Below are positions 26,079 through 34,788 of a stretch of DNA of 64,000 nucleotides, piece by piece. Below the pieces are notes generated by a model that made no database searches, had not been told where the DNA came from, and saw only the letters and a program-made list of their open reading frames with translations. The position numbers and the translations under genes are program-made. The DNA lies in contig CAKTOO010000008.1 in the NCBI GenBank assembly GCA_934590165.1, positions 1 through 64,000 of the forward strand, in the 5' to 3' direction. Every line of letters begins with the position of its first letter. Position 1 is the first letter of the stretch. The stretch comes from an uncultured Dysosmobacter sp. (GTDB taxonomy: Bacteria > Bacillota > Clostridia > Oscillospirales > Oscillospiraceae).

Positions 26079-27912
26079 ATGCTTCCTGATGCTCCTTGTG
26101 AAAATGACGGTAGACCGCCTCCGCCGAGCTCCGGGGGACCACGGCGGCCAAGGTCTCCACATCCGCCTCCCGGATGGCTTTCACGGTGCCGAAGGCCTTC
26201 CGCAGCGCCGCCTGACGCTTGGGACCAAGACCGGGGATGCCATCCAGTGCGGACCGCATGGTGCTTTTCGTGTGGCTCTCATGGTGATAGGTGATGGCAA
26301 AACGGTGGGTCTCCTCCTGGATCTGGCCGATGAGGGAGAACACCGCCTGGTTCGTCACGATGCCGATTTCCCGCCCCTCCGGCGTCACCAGGGCCCGGGT
26401 CCGGTGGCGGTCGTCCTTCACCATACCGAAAATGGGCACGTTCACGCCGAACTTTTGTGCCACCTCTTGGGCGGCCCGGGCATGGGTCTCGCCGCCGTCG
26501 ATGAGAAACACATCCGGCAGGGGCAGAAATTTTTCGTCTCCCTCCGCCGCCCGCCGGAGCCGCCGGGTCAGCACCTCCTGCATGGAGGCATAATCGTCTG
26601 GGTGGCCCGCCAGGGACTGGATGCGGAAGCGGCGGTAGGCGGATTTCAGCGGCCTGGTGCCGCTGTACACCACCATGGAGGCCACGATGTCACTTTTGCC
26701 GGTGTTGGAGATATCGAAGGACTCCATACGGCCAGGGGGCTGGGGCAGGCCCAGGAGCTTACCCAACAGCGTCAGGGTATGGGCCGTCCGCTCCTCGGCG
26801 GTGGTGGCCCTCTCCGCCTCCTCGGCGGCATTCCGCTGGGCCATTGCCCGCAGCTCCGCCTTTTCTCCCCGCTGGGGCACATGGACCCACACCTTATGGC
26901 CCGCCCGCTTGGTCAAAACCTCCGAAAGGCTCTCGCAGTCCTCCTCCGCCCCCTGGGGCAGCAGGACCTCATGGGGCAAAATGGCCCTGGGCAGATAGTA
27001 CTGGGCGGTGATAGCGGAGAGCATCTCCTCCTCGCTCTCATCGATGGGCGCGGCAAACAGCTCCGTCTCCCGGCCGGCCAGGTTCCCCTCCTCCATGTGC
27101 AAAATGGCGTAGCAGCACTTGCCGGCCCCCCGGTAAAGTCCCCAGATATCCGTGTCGGCACACAGGCCCGCAATGACCGTCTGCTTTTTCCCCAGGGCGG
27201 CGATGGCGTTGACGCGGTCCCGGATGGCCGCCGCCTGCTCAAACCGCAGGGCTTCCGCCTCCGCCTCCATCTCGGCGGTCATCTCCCGCAGGAGCTGCTT
27301 GGACTTGCCCTCCAGCAGCTGGCAGGCCTGCCGGATACGACGGTCATACTCCTCCGCCGTCATCTCCGGACGGCAAAAGCCGTCGCACCGGCCCATGTGG
27401 AAATTCAGGCAGGGCCGCTCCGCCCCGATGTCCCGGGGGAATTTCCGGTTACAGGTGGGCAGCCGCAGGGCCGCGCACACAGCGTCCAGCGCCTGCCGGG
27501 TCTCAAACCGGCCGCCGAAGGGACCGAAGTATTTCGCCCCGTCGTTGGCGCATTTATTTACCATGGAAAAGCGGGGATAGGGTCCCCGGGACAGCCGGAC
27601 GAAGGGATAGCCCTTGTCATCCTTCAGCAGGATGTTGTAGCGGGGCATATGCCGCTTGATGAGGGAGTTTTCCAGCACCAGGGCCTCGAACTCACTGGAG
27701 ACAAAAATGGTGTCGAATTTGTCCACCTGAGACACCATCTGCCGGGTCTTGGCCGTGTGGCCGGCGCTGTCCTGGAAATACTGGCTCACCCGGTTTTTCA
27801 GTTTTTTCGCCTTGCCCACGTAAATGACCTTGCCTGTCTTGTCCATCATGAGATAGACGCCGGGGGCCAGAGGCAGGTCGTTGGCTTTTTCCCGCAGTTC
27901 GTCCTTTGTCAC
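26077..27912 (-). CDS. uvrC: Excinuclease ABC subunit C
   Basis: 611-residue nucleotide-excision-repair nuclease that makes the dual incision with UvrB. The N-terminal GIY-YIG domain is clear (APGVYLMMDKTGKVIYVGKA, given in parts: GVYLMMD and VIYVGKAKKLKNR). A UVR motif lies near ~205-235, the RNase-H-like endonuclease domain at ~370-530, and a C-terminal helix-hairpin-helix at ~550-610 (GIPGLGPKRQAALRKAFG). I chose the GTG at 27912, 8 nt after AAGGAGG; an upstream frame to 27948 has no site. It is separated from ptsH by a terminator. Confidence 0.96.
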   Translation of the reverse strand: MTKDELREKANDLPLAPGVYLMMDKTGKVIYVGKAKKLKNRVSQYFQDSAGHTAKTRQMVSQVDKFDTIFVSSEFEALVLENSLIKRHMPRYNILLKDDKGYPFVRLSRGPYPRFSMVNKCANDGAKYFGPFGGRFETRQALDAVCAALRLPTCNRKFPRDIGAERPCLNFHMGRCDGFCRPEMTAEEYDRRIRQACQLLEGKSKQLLREMTAEMEAEAEALRFEQAAAIRDRVNAIAALGKKQTVIAGLCADTDIWGLYRGAGKCCYAILHMEEGNLAGRETELFAAPIDESEEEMLSAITAQYYLPRAILPHEVLLPQGAEEDCESLSEVLTKRAGHKVWVHVPQRGEKAELRAMAQRNAAEEAERATTAEERTAHTLTLLGKLLGLPQPPGRMESFDISNTGKSDIVASMVVYSGTRPLKSAYRRFRIQSLAGHPDDYASMQEVLTRRLRRAAEGDEKFLPLPDVFLIDGGETHARAAQEVAQKFGVNVPIFGMVKDDRHRTRALVTPEGREIGIVTNQAVFSLIGQIQEETHRFAITYHHESHTKSTMRSALDGIPGLGPKRQAALRKAFGTVKAIREADVETLAAVVPRSSAEAVYRHFHKEHQEA

Positions 27913-27954
27913 CGGGCATCCCTCCTTTCCTGATCGTGCTGCAAGCAAGTCAAT

Positions 27955-27982
27955 AAGGCCCCGCGCAAACGCGCGGGGCCTC
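27955..27982 (-). terminator. Terminator of ptsH
   Basis: GGCCCCGCGC-aaac-GCGCGGGGCC; a short T-rich tail follows on the minus strand. Confidence 0.8.
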
Positions 27983-28005
27983 TGGGGCTCTGTATCCTGG
28001 GGGAA

Positions 28006-28269
28006 TTATTCGCCAAAGTTGTCGTTGACCAGCTCCACCAGGGCGCCAACGGCTTCCTTCTCATCCGCGCCGTCAGCGATCAGGGTGATGGTGGTGCCCT
28101 TCACAATGCCCAGGGACAGCACACCCAGCAGGCTCTTGGCGTTGACACGGCGGTCCTCCTTCTCGACCCAGATGCCGCTCTTAAACTCGTTGGCCTTCTG
28201 GATGAAGAAAGTGGCAGGTCTGGCGTGCAGGCCTACTTCGTTATTAACTGTGATCTCCTGTGTATACAT
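28006..28269 (-). CDS. ptsH: HPr phosphocarrier protein
   Basis: 87-residue HPr. It carries the PTS phosphorylation site H15 in GLHARPAT and the regulatory S46 in NAKSLLGVLSLGI that HPr kinase modifies for CcpA-linked catabolite control in Firmicutes. The presence of H15 argues against Crh. It passes phosphate from enzyme I to sugar-specific IIA proteins in the cytoplasm. AGGAGAGCTGTATC precedes the ATG. It is monocistronic, with promoter at 28340-28368 and terminator downstream; no ptsI is adjacent. Confidence 0.95.
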   Translation of the reverse strand: MYTQEITVNNEVGLHARPATFFIQKANEFKSGIWVEKEDRRVNAKSLLGVLSLGIVKGTTITLIADGADEKEAVGALVELVNDNFGE

Positions 28270-28339
28270 GATACAGCTCTCCTTTTCTATACCAAGTCAG
28301 ATTGAACAGCTTCGCATAGCAAGTCAATTTACTATTCTT

Positions 28340-28368
28340 ATCATAACCGCTTTTCCCTGCGCCGTCAA
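28340..28368 (-). promoter_or_regulatory. SigA-type promoter of ptsH
   Basis: Minus strand TTGACG (28368-28363), 17-bp spacer, TATGAT (28345-28340). Confidence 0.8.
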
Positions 28369-28483
28369 CGGCGTTTTTCACAAACATTTTGGAAAAACAT
28401 CTTTCGGCAAAATTTCTTTTTGGTGGTTTATACCACTTTTGCCCTGTTTTTACAATTTTGCCCTCTTTTGCGGACAAATATGT

Positions 28484-28517
28484 AAAAAAACGCCGCCGGC
28501 CACGGCCGGCGGCGTTT
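28484..28517 (-). terminator. Terminator of the perR-rbr unit
   Basis: CGCCGCCGGCC and GGCCGGCGGCG almost without a loop, with A-run and T-run flanks. Confidence 0.9.
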
Positions 28518-28523
28518 TCCGCC

Positions 28524-29057
28524 TCAATAATTGGTGGCCTTCACCTGGAAATAAGCCTGGGGATGATTGCACACGGGGCACACGGCGGGGGCGCTCTCCG
28601 CCACCTCCACATGGCCGCAGTTGCGGCAGAACCACATGACCTTTTCGCCCTTCTTAAAGACCTCGCCCTTCTTCAGGTTGTCCAGCAGCTTCAGGTAGCG
28701 CTCCTCATGGGTCTTCTCGATCTTGGCCACACCCTCGAACTGGGCGGCCAGGGCCAGGAAGCCCTCCTCCTCGGCGGTGCGGGCCATCTCGGCGTACATG
28801 GAGGTCCATTCCTCGTTCTCGCCGGCAGCGGCAGCCACCAGATTTTCCTCCGTGGAGCCGATACCGTTGAGGGCCTTGAACCACAGCTTGGCATGCTCCT
28901 TCTCGTTCAGCGCAGTCTCCTGGAAGATGGCCGCGATCTGCTCGTAGCCCTCCTTCTTGGCCTTGCTGGCAAAATAATCGTACTTGTTGCGGGCCTGGGA
29001 TTCACCGGCAAATGCCTTCCACAGATTGGCCTCCGTCTTGCTGCCCTTCAGTTCCAT
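28524..29057 (-). CDS. rbr: Rubrerythrin
   Basis: 177-residue cytosolic peroxide reductase. The N-terminal four-helix diiron domain (~1-140) contains the glutamates of [24 protein letters not shown] and [10 protein letters not shown]. The C-terminal rubredoxin-like knuckle carries two CxxC pairs, FCRNCGHV and VCPVCNHP (~143-165), for the Fe(SCys)4 centre. It detoxifies H2O2 in anaerobes with NADH-linked electrons. It follows the PerR-type gene by 24 bp on the same strand, so expression is expected under peroxide control. Confidence 0.96.
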   Translation of the reverse strand: MELKGSKTEANLWKAFAGESQARNKYDYFASKAKKEGYEQIAAIFQETALNEKEHAKLWFKALNGIGSTEENLVAAAAGENEEWTSMYAEMARTAEEEGFLALAAQFEGVAKIEKTHEERYLKLLDNLKKGEVFKKGEKVMWFCRNCGHVEVAESAPAVCPVCNHPQAYFQVKATNY

Positions 29058-29081
29058 AAAATTTTCCCCTTTCTGTCAACT

Positions 29082-29474
29082 TTATGAATTTGTACCGGCG
29101 CTTGCTCCGCATTGCGGGCAAAGCCCCGTAAAGCAAAGACTGTGTCCCGTGACCGTACAGCCCTGCTCCGCCGCCCGGGCGTCCAGCGCCGGGTCGTAGG
29201 GCAGGTCCAGGTCCAGCACCGCGCCGCAGCCGGTGCACCGGAAATGTGTGTGGGGGGCAACGACCGCGTCGAACCGGGCCACCGGGCCGGACAGCTCCAC
29301 CAGTCTGCCCTCCGCCGCCATCTGCCGCAGGTTGCGGTACACCGTGCCCAGGCTGAGGCGGGGCATTTCCGGCTTCAGCTGCTGGTACACCATTTCAGCG
29401 GTGGGATGGGCTCGGCTGTTCAGCACAGCGGCGTAGATCCTCTCCCTCTGGTGGGAAAATCGCCGGTCCTGCAT
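29082..29474 (-). CDS. perR: Fur-family peroxide-responsive regulator (PerR-like)
   Basis: 130-residue Fur-family repressor. Winged-helix DNA-binding domain ~1-75 (RFSHQRERIYAAVL, LSLGTVYRNLRQM) and a dimerisation/metal domain with HTHFRCTGCG (C-x2-C) and FTGLCPQCG (second C-x2-C) forming the structural zinc site. Its place directly upstream of rubrerythrin points to PerR rather than Fur or Zur. The ATG at 29474 has GGAGGGG upstream. A Fur-type palindrome sits on the transcription start, so autoregulation is likely. Confidence 0.88.
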   Translation of the reverse strand: MQDRRFSHQRERIYAAVLNSRAHPTAEMVYQQLKPEMPRLSLGTVYRNLRQMAAEGRLVELSGPVARFDAVVAPHTHFRCTGCGAVLDLDLPYDPALDARAAEQGCTVTGHSLCFTGLCPQCGASAGTNS

Positions 29475-29491
29475 GATCGCCCCTCCTTAAT

Positions 29492-29504
29492 AGTAATAAT
29501 TACT
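29492..29504. promoter_or_regulatory. PerR/Fur-type operator
   Basis: AGTAAT-A-ATTACT is a perfect 6-1-6 palindrome whose core (TAATnATTA) matches the PerR/Fur box. It lies at the expected +1 of the perR promoter and 18 bp before the ATG. Confidence 0.7.
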
Positions 29505-29510
29505 GATATT

Positions 29511-29539
29511 GTTATAGCAAACATTTCCATCAAAGTCAA
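29511..29539 (-). promoter_or_regulatory. SigA-type promoter of perR-rbr
   Basis: Minus strand TTGACT (29539-29534), 17-bp spacer, TATAAC (29516-29511). Confidence 0.85.
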
Positions 29540-29640
29540 GCTCTTTTTCAAAAATTCCCTTTGATAGTTATGAGATTTTTGCCCACAATAGACTTCGGGT
29601 ATCGCACACCTATCGTCCCCGCAAAAGGAGGATCACGACT

Positions 29641-30027
29641 GTGAAGAAGAATTTTGCGCTCCTGCTGACCGTCCTGCTGCTGACGCTTTCCCTGACGGCC
29701 TGCGGCGGCGGAAACAAGACCAACAACGGGACCACCAATGGCACCGCCAACGGGACCACGGAAAACGGCACCAATAATGGTGCCACCAACGGGACCAGCA
29801 ACGGCACCACCAATGGGACCAACAACGGAAACGGAACCACCAACGGTGGCCTGTCCGAGGACATTCAAAATGGCGTCCACGATGTGGAAAACGGCGTGAA
29901 CGATGTCATTGACGATGTGCTTCCGGACAACAATGCCAACAACAACGCCAACAACAATACCACCAACGGCGATACTGCCGCCCGGCAGCGGAATGCCGGC
30001 GGCGTCAGCTACGGCCAGCTGCTTTAA
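29641..30027 (+). CDS. Small lipoprotein with Asn-Gly-Thr repeats
   Basis: 128-residue secreted lipoprotein. A signal peptide (MKKNFALLLTVLLLTLSLTAC) ends in the lipobox SLTAC with the modified cysteine near 21. The mature part is low complexity: about ten NGT/NNGT/NGTTN units over residues ~27-68, then a short DIQNGVHDVENGVNDVIDDV amphipathic segment with a seven-residue repeat, an NNANNN stretch and a C-terminal SYGQLL. The GTG at 29641 follows AAAAGGAGG. I know no family with defined function; a surface linker or stalk is plausible. Confidence 0.82.
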   Translation: MKKNFALLLTVLLLTLSLTACGGGNKTNNGTTNGTANGTTENGTNNGATNGTSNGTTNGTNNGNGTTNGGLSEDIQNGVHDVENGVNDVIDDVLPDNNANNNANNNTTNGDTAARQRNAGGVSYGQLL

Positions 30028-30047
30028 CAGGCCGCAGCGCCGCGAAA

Positions 30048-30091
30048 ACAGCCCGAAGGCGATGCCTTCGGGCTGTTGTGCCTGCTTTTTC
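30048..30091 (+). terminator. Terminator of the lipoprotein gene
   Basis: ACAGCCCGAAGGC-gat-GCCTTCGGGCTGT, with TTTTT at 30086-30090. Confidence 0.8.
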
Positions 30092-30139
30092 CGTCTGCCT
30101 GTTGCCACATTTTCATACTATTATCAGAGAGCCGCTGTC

Positions 30140-30385
30140 ATGAACATAGCTCCCCAGCTGCTGGAATCAGAGGAAAATCCATTTCTGCGGGACTGTCTTT
30201 GCGAGCCGACAGATGATCAAAACCGGGTCTCCCTGCGCCACCGGGGCGCCTGTCTCGGCCGTCCGCCATTCCAAGCGTTGGAGGAATCCTCCGCCGCTGT
30301 GGCAGGAAATCCCGCTTTCCGCTTCTATGAAAAGTATGGTTTTCAGCTGAACGCTCAGATCCTGTGGTGGACAGATATGCATTAA
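30140..30385 (+). pseudogene. Degraded GNAT acetyltransferase remnant
   Basis: An 81-codon open frame from ATG 30140 to TAA 30383-30385. Only the last part is recognisable: NPAFRFYEKYGFQLNAQILWW resembles the end of a GNAT N-acetyltransferase (the AxxxYEKxGF acyl-CoA motif), while the N-terminal ~50 residues do not form the GNAT fold and no good ribosome binding site precedes it. A gene eroded by internal deletion is the simplest reading. A terminator follows at once. Confidence 0.45.
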
Positions 30386-30390
30386 GGCAT

Positions 30391-30417
30391 AAAAAACCGC
30401 CCTCCGGGCGGCTTTTT
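30391..30417. terminator. Bidirectional terminator
   Basis: A6-CCGCCC-TCC-GGGCGG-C-T5, ending the minus-strand HAD phosphatase gene and the plus-strand remnant. Confidence 0.85.
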
Positions 30418-30422
30418 ATGGC

Positions 30423-31076
30423 TCAATGTTTCAGAATATAGGTCTCCAGCTGCTCCACCGTGTCCGCCAGCAGCTCCGCCCCGGCATCCACCAGCACCTG
30501 CCGGTCCCGGAAGCCCCAGGTAACGCCGCAGGCGGCAAGACCCGCGTTGTGAGCGGTGTCCATATCCGTATCGCTGTCTCCCACGAACAAAGTATCCGCC
30601 CCAGCGGCATCCAGCGCCTCCAGCACCTGGCGCACACCGGTGGGGTCCGGCTTCACCGGCACACCAGGCAGTTTGCCTCGCACCAAATCGAAGGTGTCCG
30701 GGAAATAGTGGCGGATGATGGTCTGGCTGAACTCGTCGGCCTTGTTGGAATACACGGCCAGCCGCACGCCGGCGGCCTTCAGCCGCTTCAGCATGGCCGG
30801 GATGCCCGGGTAAGGAGCGGTCTTATCCATATTGTGGGCGCCGTAATAGTCGGAGAACTGGGCCACTGTGTTCACCACCATCAATGGGCTGCGGCAGTCC
30901 TCCGGGGAAAATTGCCGCACCAGGTTGGGGATGCCGTGGCCCACCATCTGCTGGAACTCCCCCACGGAATACTCCGGCCAGCCATTTTCCCGGCAGACGT
31001 AGTTTCCCGCGGCCGCCAGGTCCTCAATGGTATTCAAAAGTGTTCCGTCCAAATCAAAAATGACTGTCTGATACAT
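30423..31076 (-). CDS. HAD-family phosphatase (phosphoglycolate-phosphatase-like)
   Basis: 217-residue HAD hydrolase, subfamily IA. Motif I is FDLDGTLLNT (7-16) with the nucleophilic aspartates, motif II VYSNK (~110), motif III lysine in GVPVKPDP, and motif IV GDSDTDMDTA. A four-helix cap (~17-85) lies between. It most resembles Gph/PgpB-type phosphoglycolate phosphatases, but the substrate cannot be fixed. I chose the ATG at 31076, preceded by GAGGTGG. It is monocistronic between terminators. Confidence 0.88.
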   Translation of the reverse strand: MYQTVIFDLDGTLLNTIEDLAAAGNYVCRENGWPEYSVGEFQQMVGHGIPNLVRQFSPEDCRSPLMVVNTVAQFSDYYGAHNMDKTAPYPGIPAMLKRLKAAGVRLAVYSNKADEFSQTIIRHYFPDTFDLVRGKLPGVPVKPDPTGVRQVLEALDAAGADTLFVGDSDTDMDTAHNAGLAACGVTWGFRDRQVLVDAGAELLADTVEQLETYILKH

Positions 31077-31157
31077 TCCAGACCACCTCGTACTGTTTGT
31101 TGAAAGTCTTTTTATTGTACCAAGTCTCCGCCGCCAGCTCAAGAGGCAGGAACGCTG

Positions 31158-31185
31158 AAAGCCGCGGCCGAAGTCGCGGCTTTTT
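31158..31185 (-). terminator. Terminator of the histidine operon
   Basis: AAAGCCGCG and CGCGGCTTT around an 8-base loop, just downstream of the hisK stop at 31201. The T-run on the minus strand is only three bases before C. Confidence 0.65.
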
Positions 31186-31200
31186 CGTGAATCTCTGCTG

Positions 31201-32028
31201 TTACAGGGCACATTCCACCGGCCCCTTCAGGGTCAGAAGGATGCTATTTGTAAAACCAGCCGCCTTTGCCAGGGCGGCGGACTGGCCGTAGCCGTACACC
31301 ACGGTGTCCGCGCTGTGGGCGTCGGAGGTGAGAATGATCCTTCCGCCCATGCGGCGCCACTCCTTCAGGAGGAACAGCGCCGGATAGGGTTCGCTCCGGT
31401 AGCCCCGGGACACGCCGCCGGTGTTGATCTCCAGCAGCGTGGCTGCGGGGTCCGCGGCATGGAGAGCCTCCAGCGCCGCCGTCCGGTACCGGGGCGCCTC
31501 CTCGTCAAAGAAGCGGCTGCCGCTGTTGAGCTTGGTAATGAGGTCCAGGTGGCCCAAAATGGGAGGCTTTTTCGCCGCCACCCGGCACACCTCCCGGAAA
31601 TATCCCTCCGCCACCGCCAGGGCGTCGCCGCCGAACAGCTCATCCCGGCAGGCGGTAAAATGCTCCTCCCCCCAGTCGGCGGCGTAAAAGCGGCCGTTTC
31701 CGCCCTTTTGATAGTGGACGCTGCCGATCCAGTAGTCAAAGCCCACCGGCTCGATGTCGGACTGGCTGTCCCACTCCAGGCCCAGCAGCACCTCCATGCG
31801 GCCGGCGTATTCCGCCCGCAATTCCAGCACCGCCCGGCGGTAGGCGGCCATGTCCTTGGGCAGGACAGCGCCCTCGTCGGCGGGGATGGGAGTGTGGGAA
31901 TGGCAGGAGACGCCGTAATACCGCACACCGGCAGCATATGCCGCGGCGGCCATCTCCGCCAGGGTGTTTTTCCCGTCGCAGAAAGCGGCGTGGGTGTGGA
32001 CGGAGCAGACGGCGGGCGTCAGGCTCAT
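31201..32028 (-). CDS. hisK: PHP-type histidinol-phosphatase
   Basis: 275-residue metal-dependent phosphatase of the PHP superfamily (HisK/HisJ type) that hydrolyses histidinol phosphate to histidinol. Metal ligands are visible in [11 protein letters not shown] (~9-19), SCHSHTP (~41-47), the GLEWD segment, GHLDL and the final TSDAHS. The ATG at 32028 overlaps the hisIE stop (ATGA). Its position as last gene of the his operon supports the assignment and fills the only step not covered by HisB, which here is monofunctional. Confidence 0.92.
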   Translation of the reverse strand: MSLTPAVCSVHTHAAFCDGKNTLAEMAAAAYAAGVRYYGVSCHSHTPIPADEGAVLPKDMAAYRRAVLELRAEYAGRMEVLLGLEWDSQSDIEPVGFDYWIGSVHYQKGGNGRFYAADWGEEHFTACRDELFGGDALAVAEGYFREVCRVAAKKPPILGHLDLITKLNSGSRFFDEEAPRYRTAALEALHAADPAATLLEINTGGVSRGYRSEPYPALFLLKEWRRMGGRIILTSDAHSADTVVYGYGQSAALAKAAGFTNSILLTLKGPVECAL

Positions 32029-32660
32029 TGCATCCGCTCCTGCTTCACCTTGTGGTCCACCACATGGCGCTTTTCCAGCTCCCGGGTAATGTCCTCCACG
32101 GTAATGCCCATCTGAACCATCAGCACCATGACATGGTACGTCAGGTCCGCGATCTCGTAAATGGTCTCCTCCTTGTCCTCCTTGCGGCCGCCGATGATGA
32201 CCTCGGTGCACTCCTCGCCCACCTTTTTCAAAATCTTGTCCAGACCCTTTTCAAAGAGGTAGGTGGTGTAGCTGCCCTCCTTGGGGCTGGTCTTGCGGCC
32301 CTCGATGAGGTGATACAGGCCCTCGTAGCTGAACCGCTTCAGTTCGTCGGAGAGATAGATCTCATTGAAAAAGCAGCTCTCCGCGCCGGTATGGCAGGCG
32401 GGACCATCCTTCACCACATCCACCACCAGGGCGTCGCCGTCGCAGTCAGCGGTGATGGACACCACATGCTGCACGTTGCCGGAGGTCTCCCCCTTGCGCC
32501 ACAGCTCCTGGCGGCTGCGGCTCCAGAAACAGGTGCGCCGCTCGTCGATGGTGATGGCCAGGCTCTCCGCGTTCATATAGGCCAGGGTCAGGACCTCCTT
32601 GGTGTAGTGATCCTGGACAATGGCGGGGATGAGGCCCCGCTCGTCAAATTTCAGTTCCAT
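32025..32660 (-). CDS. hisIE: Bifunctional phosphoribosyl-AMP cyclohydrolase / phosphoribosyl-ATP pyrophosphatase
   Basis: 211-residue fusion for steps 2 and 3 of histidine synthesis. The HisI part (~1-110) shows [27 protein letters not shown] and [12 protein letters not shown] with the zinc cysteines. The HisE part (~115-205) shows [24 protein letters not shown] and EIADLTYH of the MazG-like pyrophosphatase fold. I chose the ATG at 32660 (MELKFDERG), with GGGGAG about 11 nt upstream. It lies 19 bp after hisF. Confidence 0.95.
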   Translation of the reverse strand: MELKFDERGLIPAIVQDHYTKEVLTLAYMNAESLAITIDERRTCFWSRSRQELWRKGETSGNVQHVVSITADCDGDALVVDVVKDGPACHTGAESCFFNEIYLSDELKRFSYEGLYHLIEGRKTSPKEGSYTTYLFEKGLDKILKKVGEECTEVIIGGRKEDKEETIYEIADLTYHVMVLMVQMGITVEDITRELEKRHVVDHKVKQERMQ

Positions 32661-32679
32661 TGGTTGCTTTGCTCCCCTC

Positions 32680-33435
32680 TTACAAGCGCATTTCCACGCC
32701 CTGGGCACGGAGATAGCGCTTTAGTTCCTTGATGTCCACTTGCTTCGTGTGGAATATGGAGGCCGCCAGGCCCGCGTCGATGCCCGGGTGGGTAAACAGC
32801 TGGGCGAAATGCTCCATGTTCCCGGCGCCGCCGCTGGCAATGATGGGTACGCTGACCCGGGAGGCCAGAGCATCCAGCATCTCCAGGTCAAAACCGTTTT
32901 TCACGCCGTCGGTGTCGATGGAGTTCAGCACGATCTCCCCGGCGCCGTCGCCCACGCCCCGGACAGCCCATTCCATGGCGTCGATGCCGGTGTCCTCCCG
33001 GCCGCCCTTGGCGAACAGGCGGAACTGCCCATCCACCCGCTTTACGTCCATGCTGAGGACCACACACTGGTCGCCGTACTTCTTGGCCGCAGCGCCGATG
33101 ATGGACGGGTCCGCGATGGCGCCGGAGTTGACGGACACCTTGTCGGCACCGCATTTGAGCACCCGGTCAAAGTCGGCCAGAGTGCGGATGCCGCCGCCCA
33201 CCGTCAGGGGGATGAAAATCTCGCTGGCCACCCGGCGCAGAATGTCCGTGAACAGGTTGCGGCCCTCCACGGAGGCGGTGATGTCGTAAAACACCAGTTC
33301 GTCGGCACCGGAATCGTTATAAAAGCGGGCCATTTCCACCGGGTCCGCCATGTCCCGCAGACCCTCGAAATTGGTGCCCTTGACCACCCGCCCGTCCTTC
33401 ACATCCAGGCAGGGAATGATGCGCTTGGCTAACAC
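32680..33435 (-). CDS. hisF: Imidazole glycerol phosphate synthase cyclase subunit
   Basis: 251-residue TIM-barrel lyase/cyclase that, with the glutaminase HisH, makes imidazole-glycerol phosphate and AICAR. The catalytic aspartates sit in [11 protein letters not shown] (D11) and in the VVLSMDVKR strand (D~130). Phosphate-binding loops VGGGIRT and ASGGAGN are intact. It starts with GTG at 33435, overlapping the hisA stop by 7 bp. Confidence 0.96.
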   Translation of the reverse strand: MLAKRIIPCLDVKDGRVVKGTNFEGLRDMADPVEMARFYNDSGADELVFYDITASVEGRNLFTDILRRVASEIFIPLTVGGGIRTLADFDRVLKCGADKVSVNSGAIADPSIIGAAAKKYGDQCVVLSMDVKRVDGQFRLFAKGGREDTGIDAMEWAVRGVGDGAGEIVLNSIDTDGVKNGFDLEMLDALASRVSVPIIASGGAGNMEHFAQLFTHPGIDAGLAASIFHTKQVDIKELKRYLRAQGVEMRL

Positions 33436-34148
33436 GCGCCCACCTCCTTGATCACCGTTTTCAAATCCAGCCGCCCGGTGTACAGCGCCTTGCCTAAAAT
33501 GGCGGCCCGGGTGCCCATGGCCTCCAGCTGCCGCAGCTCCTCCAGGGAGCTGACGCCGCCGGAGGCGGTGACAGCCAGGCCCTCGATGTTCGCAAGCTCC
33601 CGGTAAACGTCCAGATTCGTACCCTTTTCAGCGCCGTCCCGGCTGATGTCCGTGTAAATGACGGTGCCCACACCGGCGTCATACAGGCGGCGGCAGAAGT
33701 CCACCCCTTTTTCGGCGGACAGCTCCTTCCAGCCGTTGACGGCCACATAGCCGTCCCGGGCATCCACACCCACGGCGATTTTGTCACCGTAGGTTTGGGC
33801 CATGCGGGCGGTGAAGGCAAAGTCCTTCACCGCGATAGTGCCCAGGATGCAGCGTCCCACGCCTAAATCCAGGTACTGCTTGATGCGCTCCTCGGTGCGG
33901 ATGCCGCCGCCCACCTCAATATACAAGCCGCCCTGCTTGGCGATGGCGGCGATGGATTCAAAATTTGCCAGGGTGCCGTCCCTGGCGCCGTCCAGGTCCA
34001 CCACATGGAGGTATTTGGCCCCGGCGGCCATAAAGTCTCTCGCCACGGCGCAGGGGTCCTGGCCGTAGACGGTCATTTGGTCGTAATCTCCCTGGTACAG
34101 GCGGACCACCTGTCCGCCGGAGAGATCAATGGCGGGAAAAATCTGCAT
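33429..34148 (-). CDS. hisA: Phosphoribosylformimino-5-aminoimidazole carboxamide ribotide isomerase
   Basis: 239-residue TIM barrel paralogous to HisF. It catalyses the Amadori rearrangement of ProFAR to PRFAR. D8 in IFPAIDLSGG is the catalytic base and YTDISRDG holds the second aspartate. Phosphate loops VGGGIRT and ASGGVSS are present. AAAAGGAGG precedes the ATG at 34148; the stop is overlapped by hisF. Confidence 0.96.
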   Translation of the reverse strand: MQIFPAIDLSGGQVVRLYQGDYDQMTVYGQDPCAVARDFMAAGAKYLHVVDLDGARDGTLANFESIAAIAKQGGLYIEVGGGIRTEERIKQYLDLGVGRCILGTIAVKDFAFTARMAQTYGDKIAVGVDARDGYVAVNGWKELSAEKGVDFCRRLYDAGVGTVIYTDISRDGAEKGTNLDVYRELANIEGLAVTASGGVSSLEELRQLEAMGTRAAILGKALYTGRLDLKTVIKEVGAC

Positions 34149-34160
34149 GGTGTCCTCCTT

Positions 34161-34772
34161 TTACAGCTCCGCGAAGGCCCGCAGCAGCCGCAGTCCCGTG
34201 TCGCCGGACTTCTCCGGGTGGAACTGGGTGCCCCAGACGTTGCCATTGCGCACCACACCGGTGACATCCACGTTGCCATACCGGGAGGTGGCCAGGGTGC
34301 TGGGCAGGCAGTCCGCGGCGTAAAAGCTGTGGACGTAATAGACATACTCCCCGTCCCGCACATACCGGAACAACGGGTTGTCCTTCACGATTCGGAGACT
34401 GTTCCAGCCCATGTGGGGCACCTTCAGGGTCTTGTCCTCCAGTGCACCGTGGAGGTCTACCACCTGCCCTGGCACCAGCCCCAGGCCGGGGTGCTCCCCG
34501 TACTCAAAGCCCCGGTCAAACAACAGCTGCATCCCCAGGCAGATGCCAAGCAGGGGCTTACGCGACGCCTCCGCCTGAATGACCGGCACCAGGCCCGTGG
34601 CATCCAGCTTGGCCCGGGCGTCGCCGAAGGCGCCCACGCCGGGAAGGATGATGCGGTCCGCCGCCCGGAGCTTATCCGCGTCCCGGGTGATCTCCGTCTC
34701 CAGGCCCAGGGCCTTGAGGGAGGAAGACAGGGAAAACAGGTTTCCCACGCCGTAATCTACGATTGCTATCAT
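34161..34772 (-). CDS. hisH: Imidazole glycerol phosphate synthase glutaminase subunit
   Basis: 203-residue class I glutamine amidotransferase. It begins MIAIVDYGVGNL, with the oxyanion strand ILPGVGAFG (~42-50), the nucleophile C78 in GICLGMQLLF, and catalytic His/Glu in the TQFHPEKSG segment near 185. It supplies ammonia to HisF through the complex. It sits between hisB (16 bp upstream) and hisA (12 bp downstream). Confidence 0.96.
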   Translation of the reverse strand: MIAIVDYGVGNLFSLSSSLKALGLETEITRDADKLRAADRIILPGVGAFGDARAKLDATGLVPVIQAEASRKPLLGICLGMQLLFDRGFEYGEHPGLGLVPGQVVDLHGALEDKTLKVPHMGWNSLRIVKDNPLFRYVRDGEYVYYVHSFYAADCLPSTLATSRYGNVDVTGVVRNGNVWGTQFHPEKSGDTGLRLLRAFAEL

Positions 34773-34788
34773 GGTATCAACTCACTTT

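Noticed and set aside
31077..31157. HAD phosphatase (30423-31076) as an additional his-operon gene
   Set aside because: It is separated from hisK by a terminator-like hairpin and 124 bp, and the pathway already has a PHP phosphatase.
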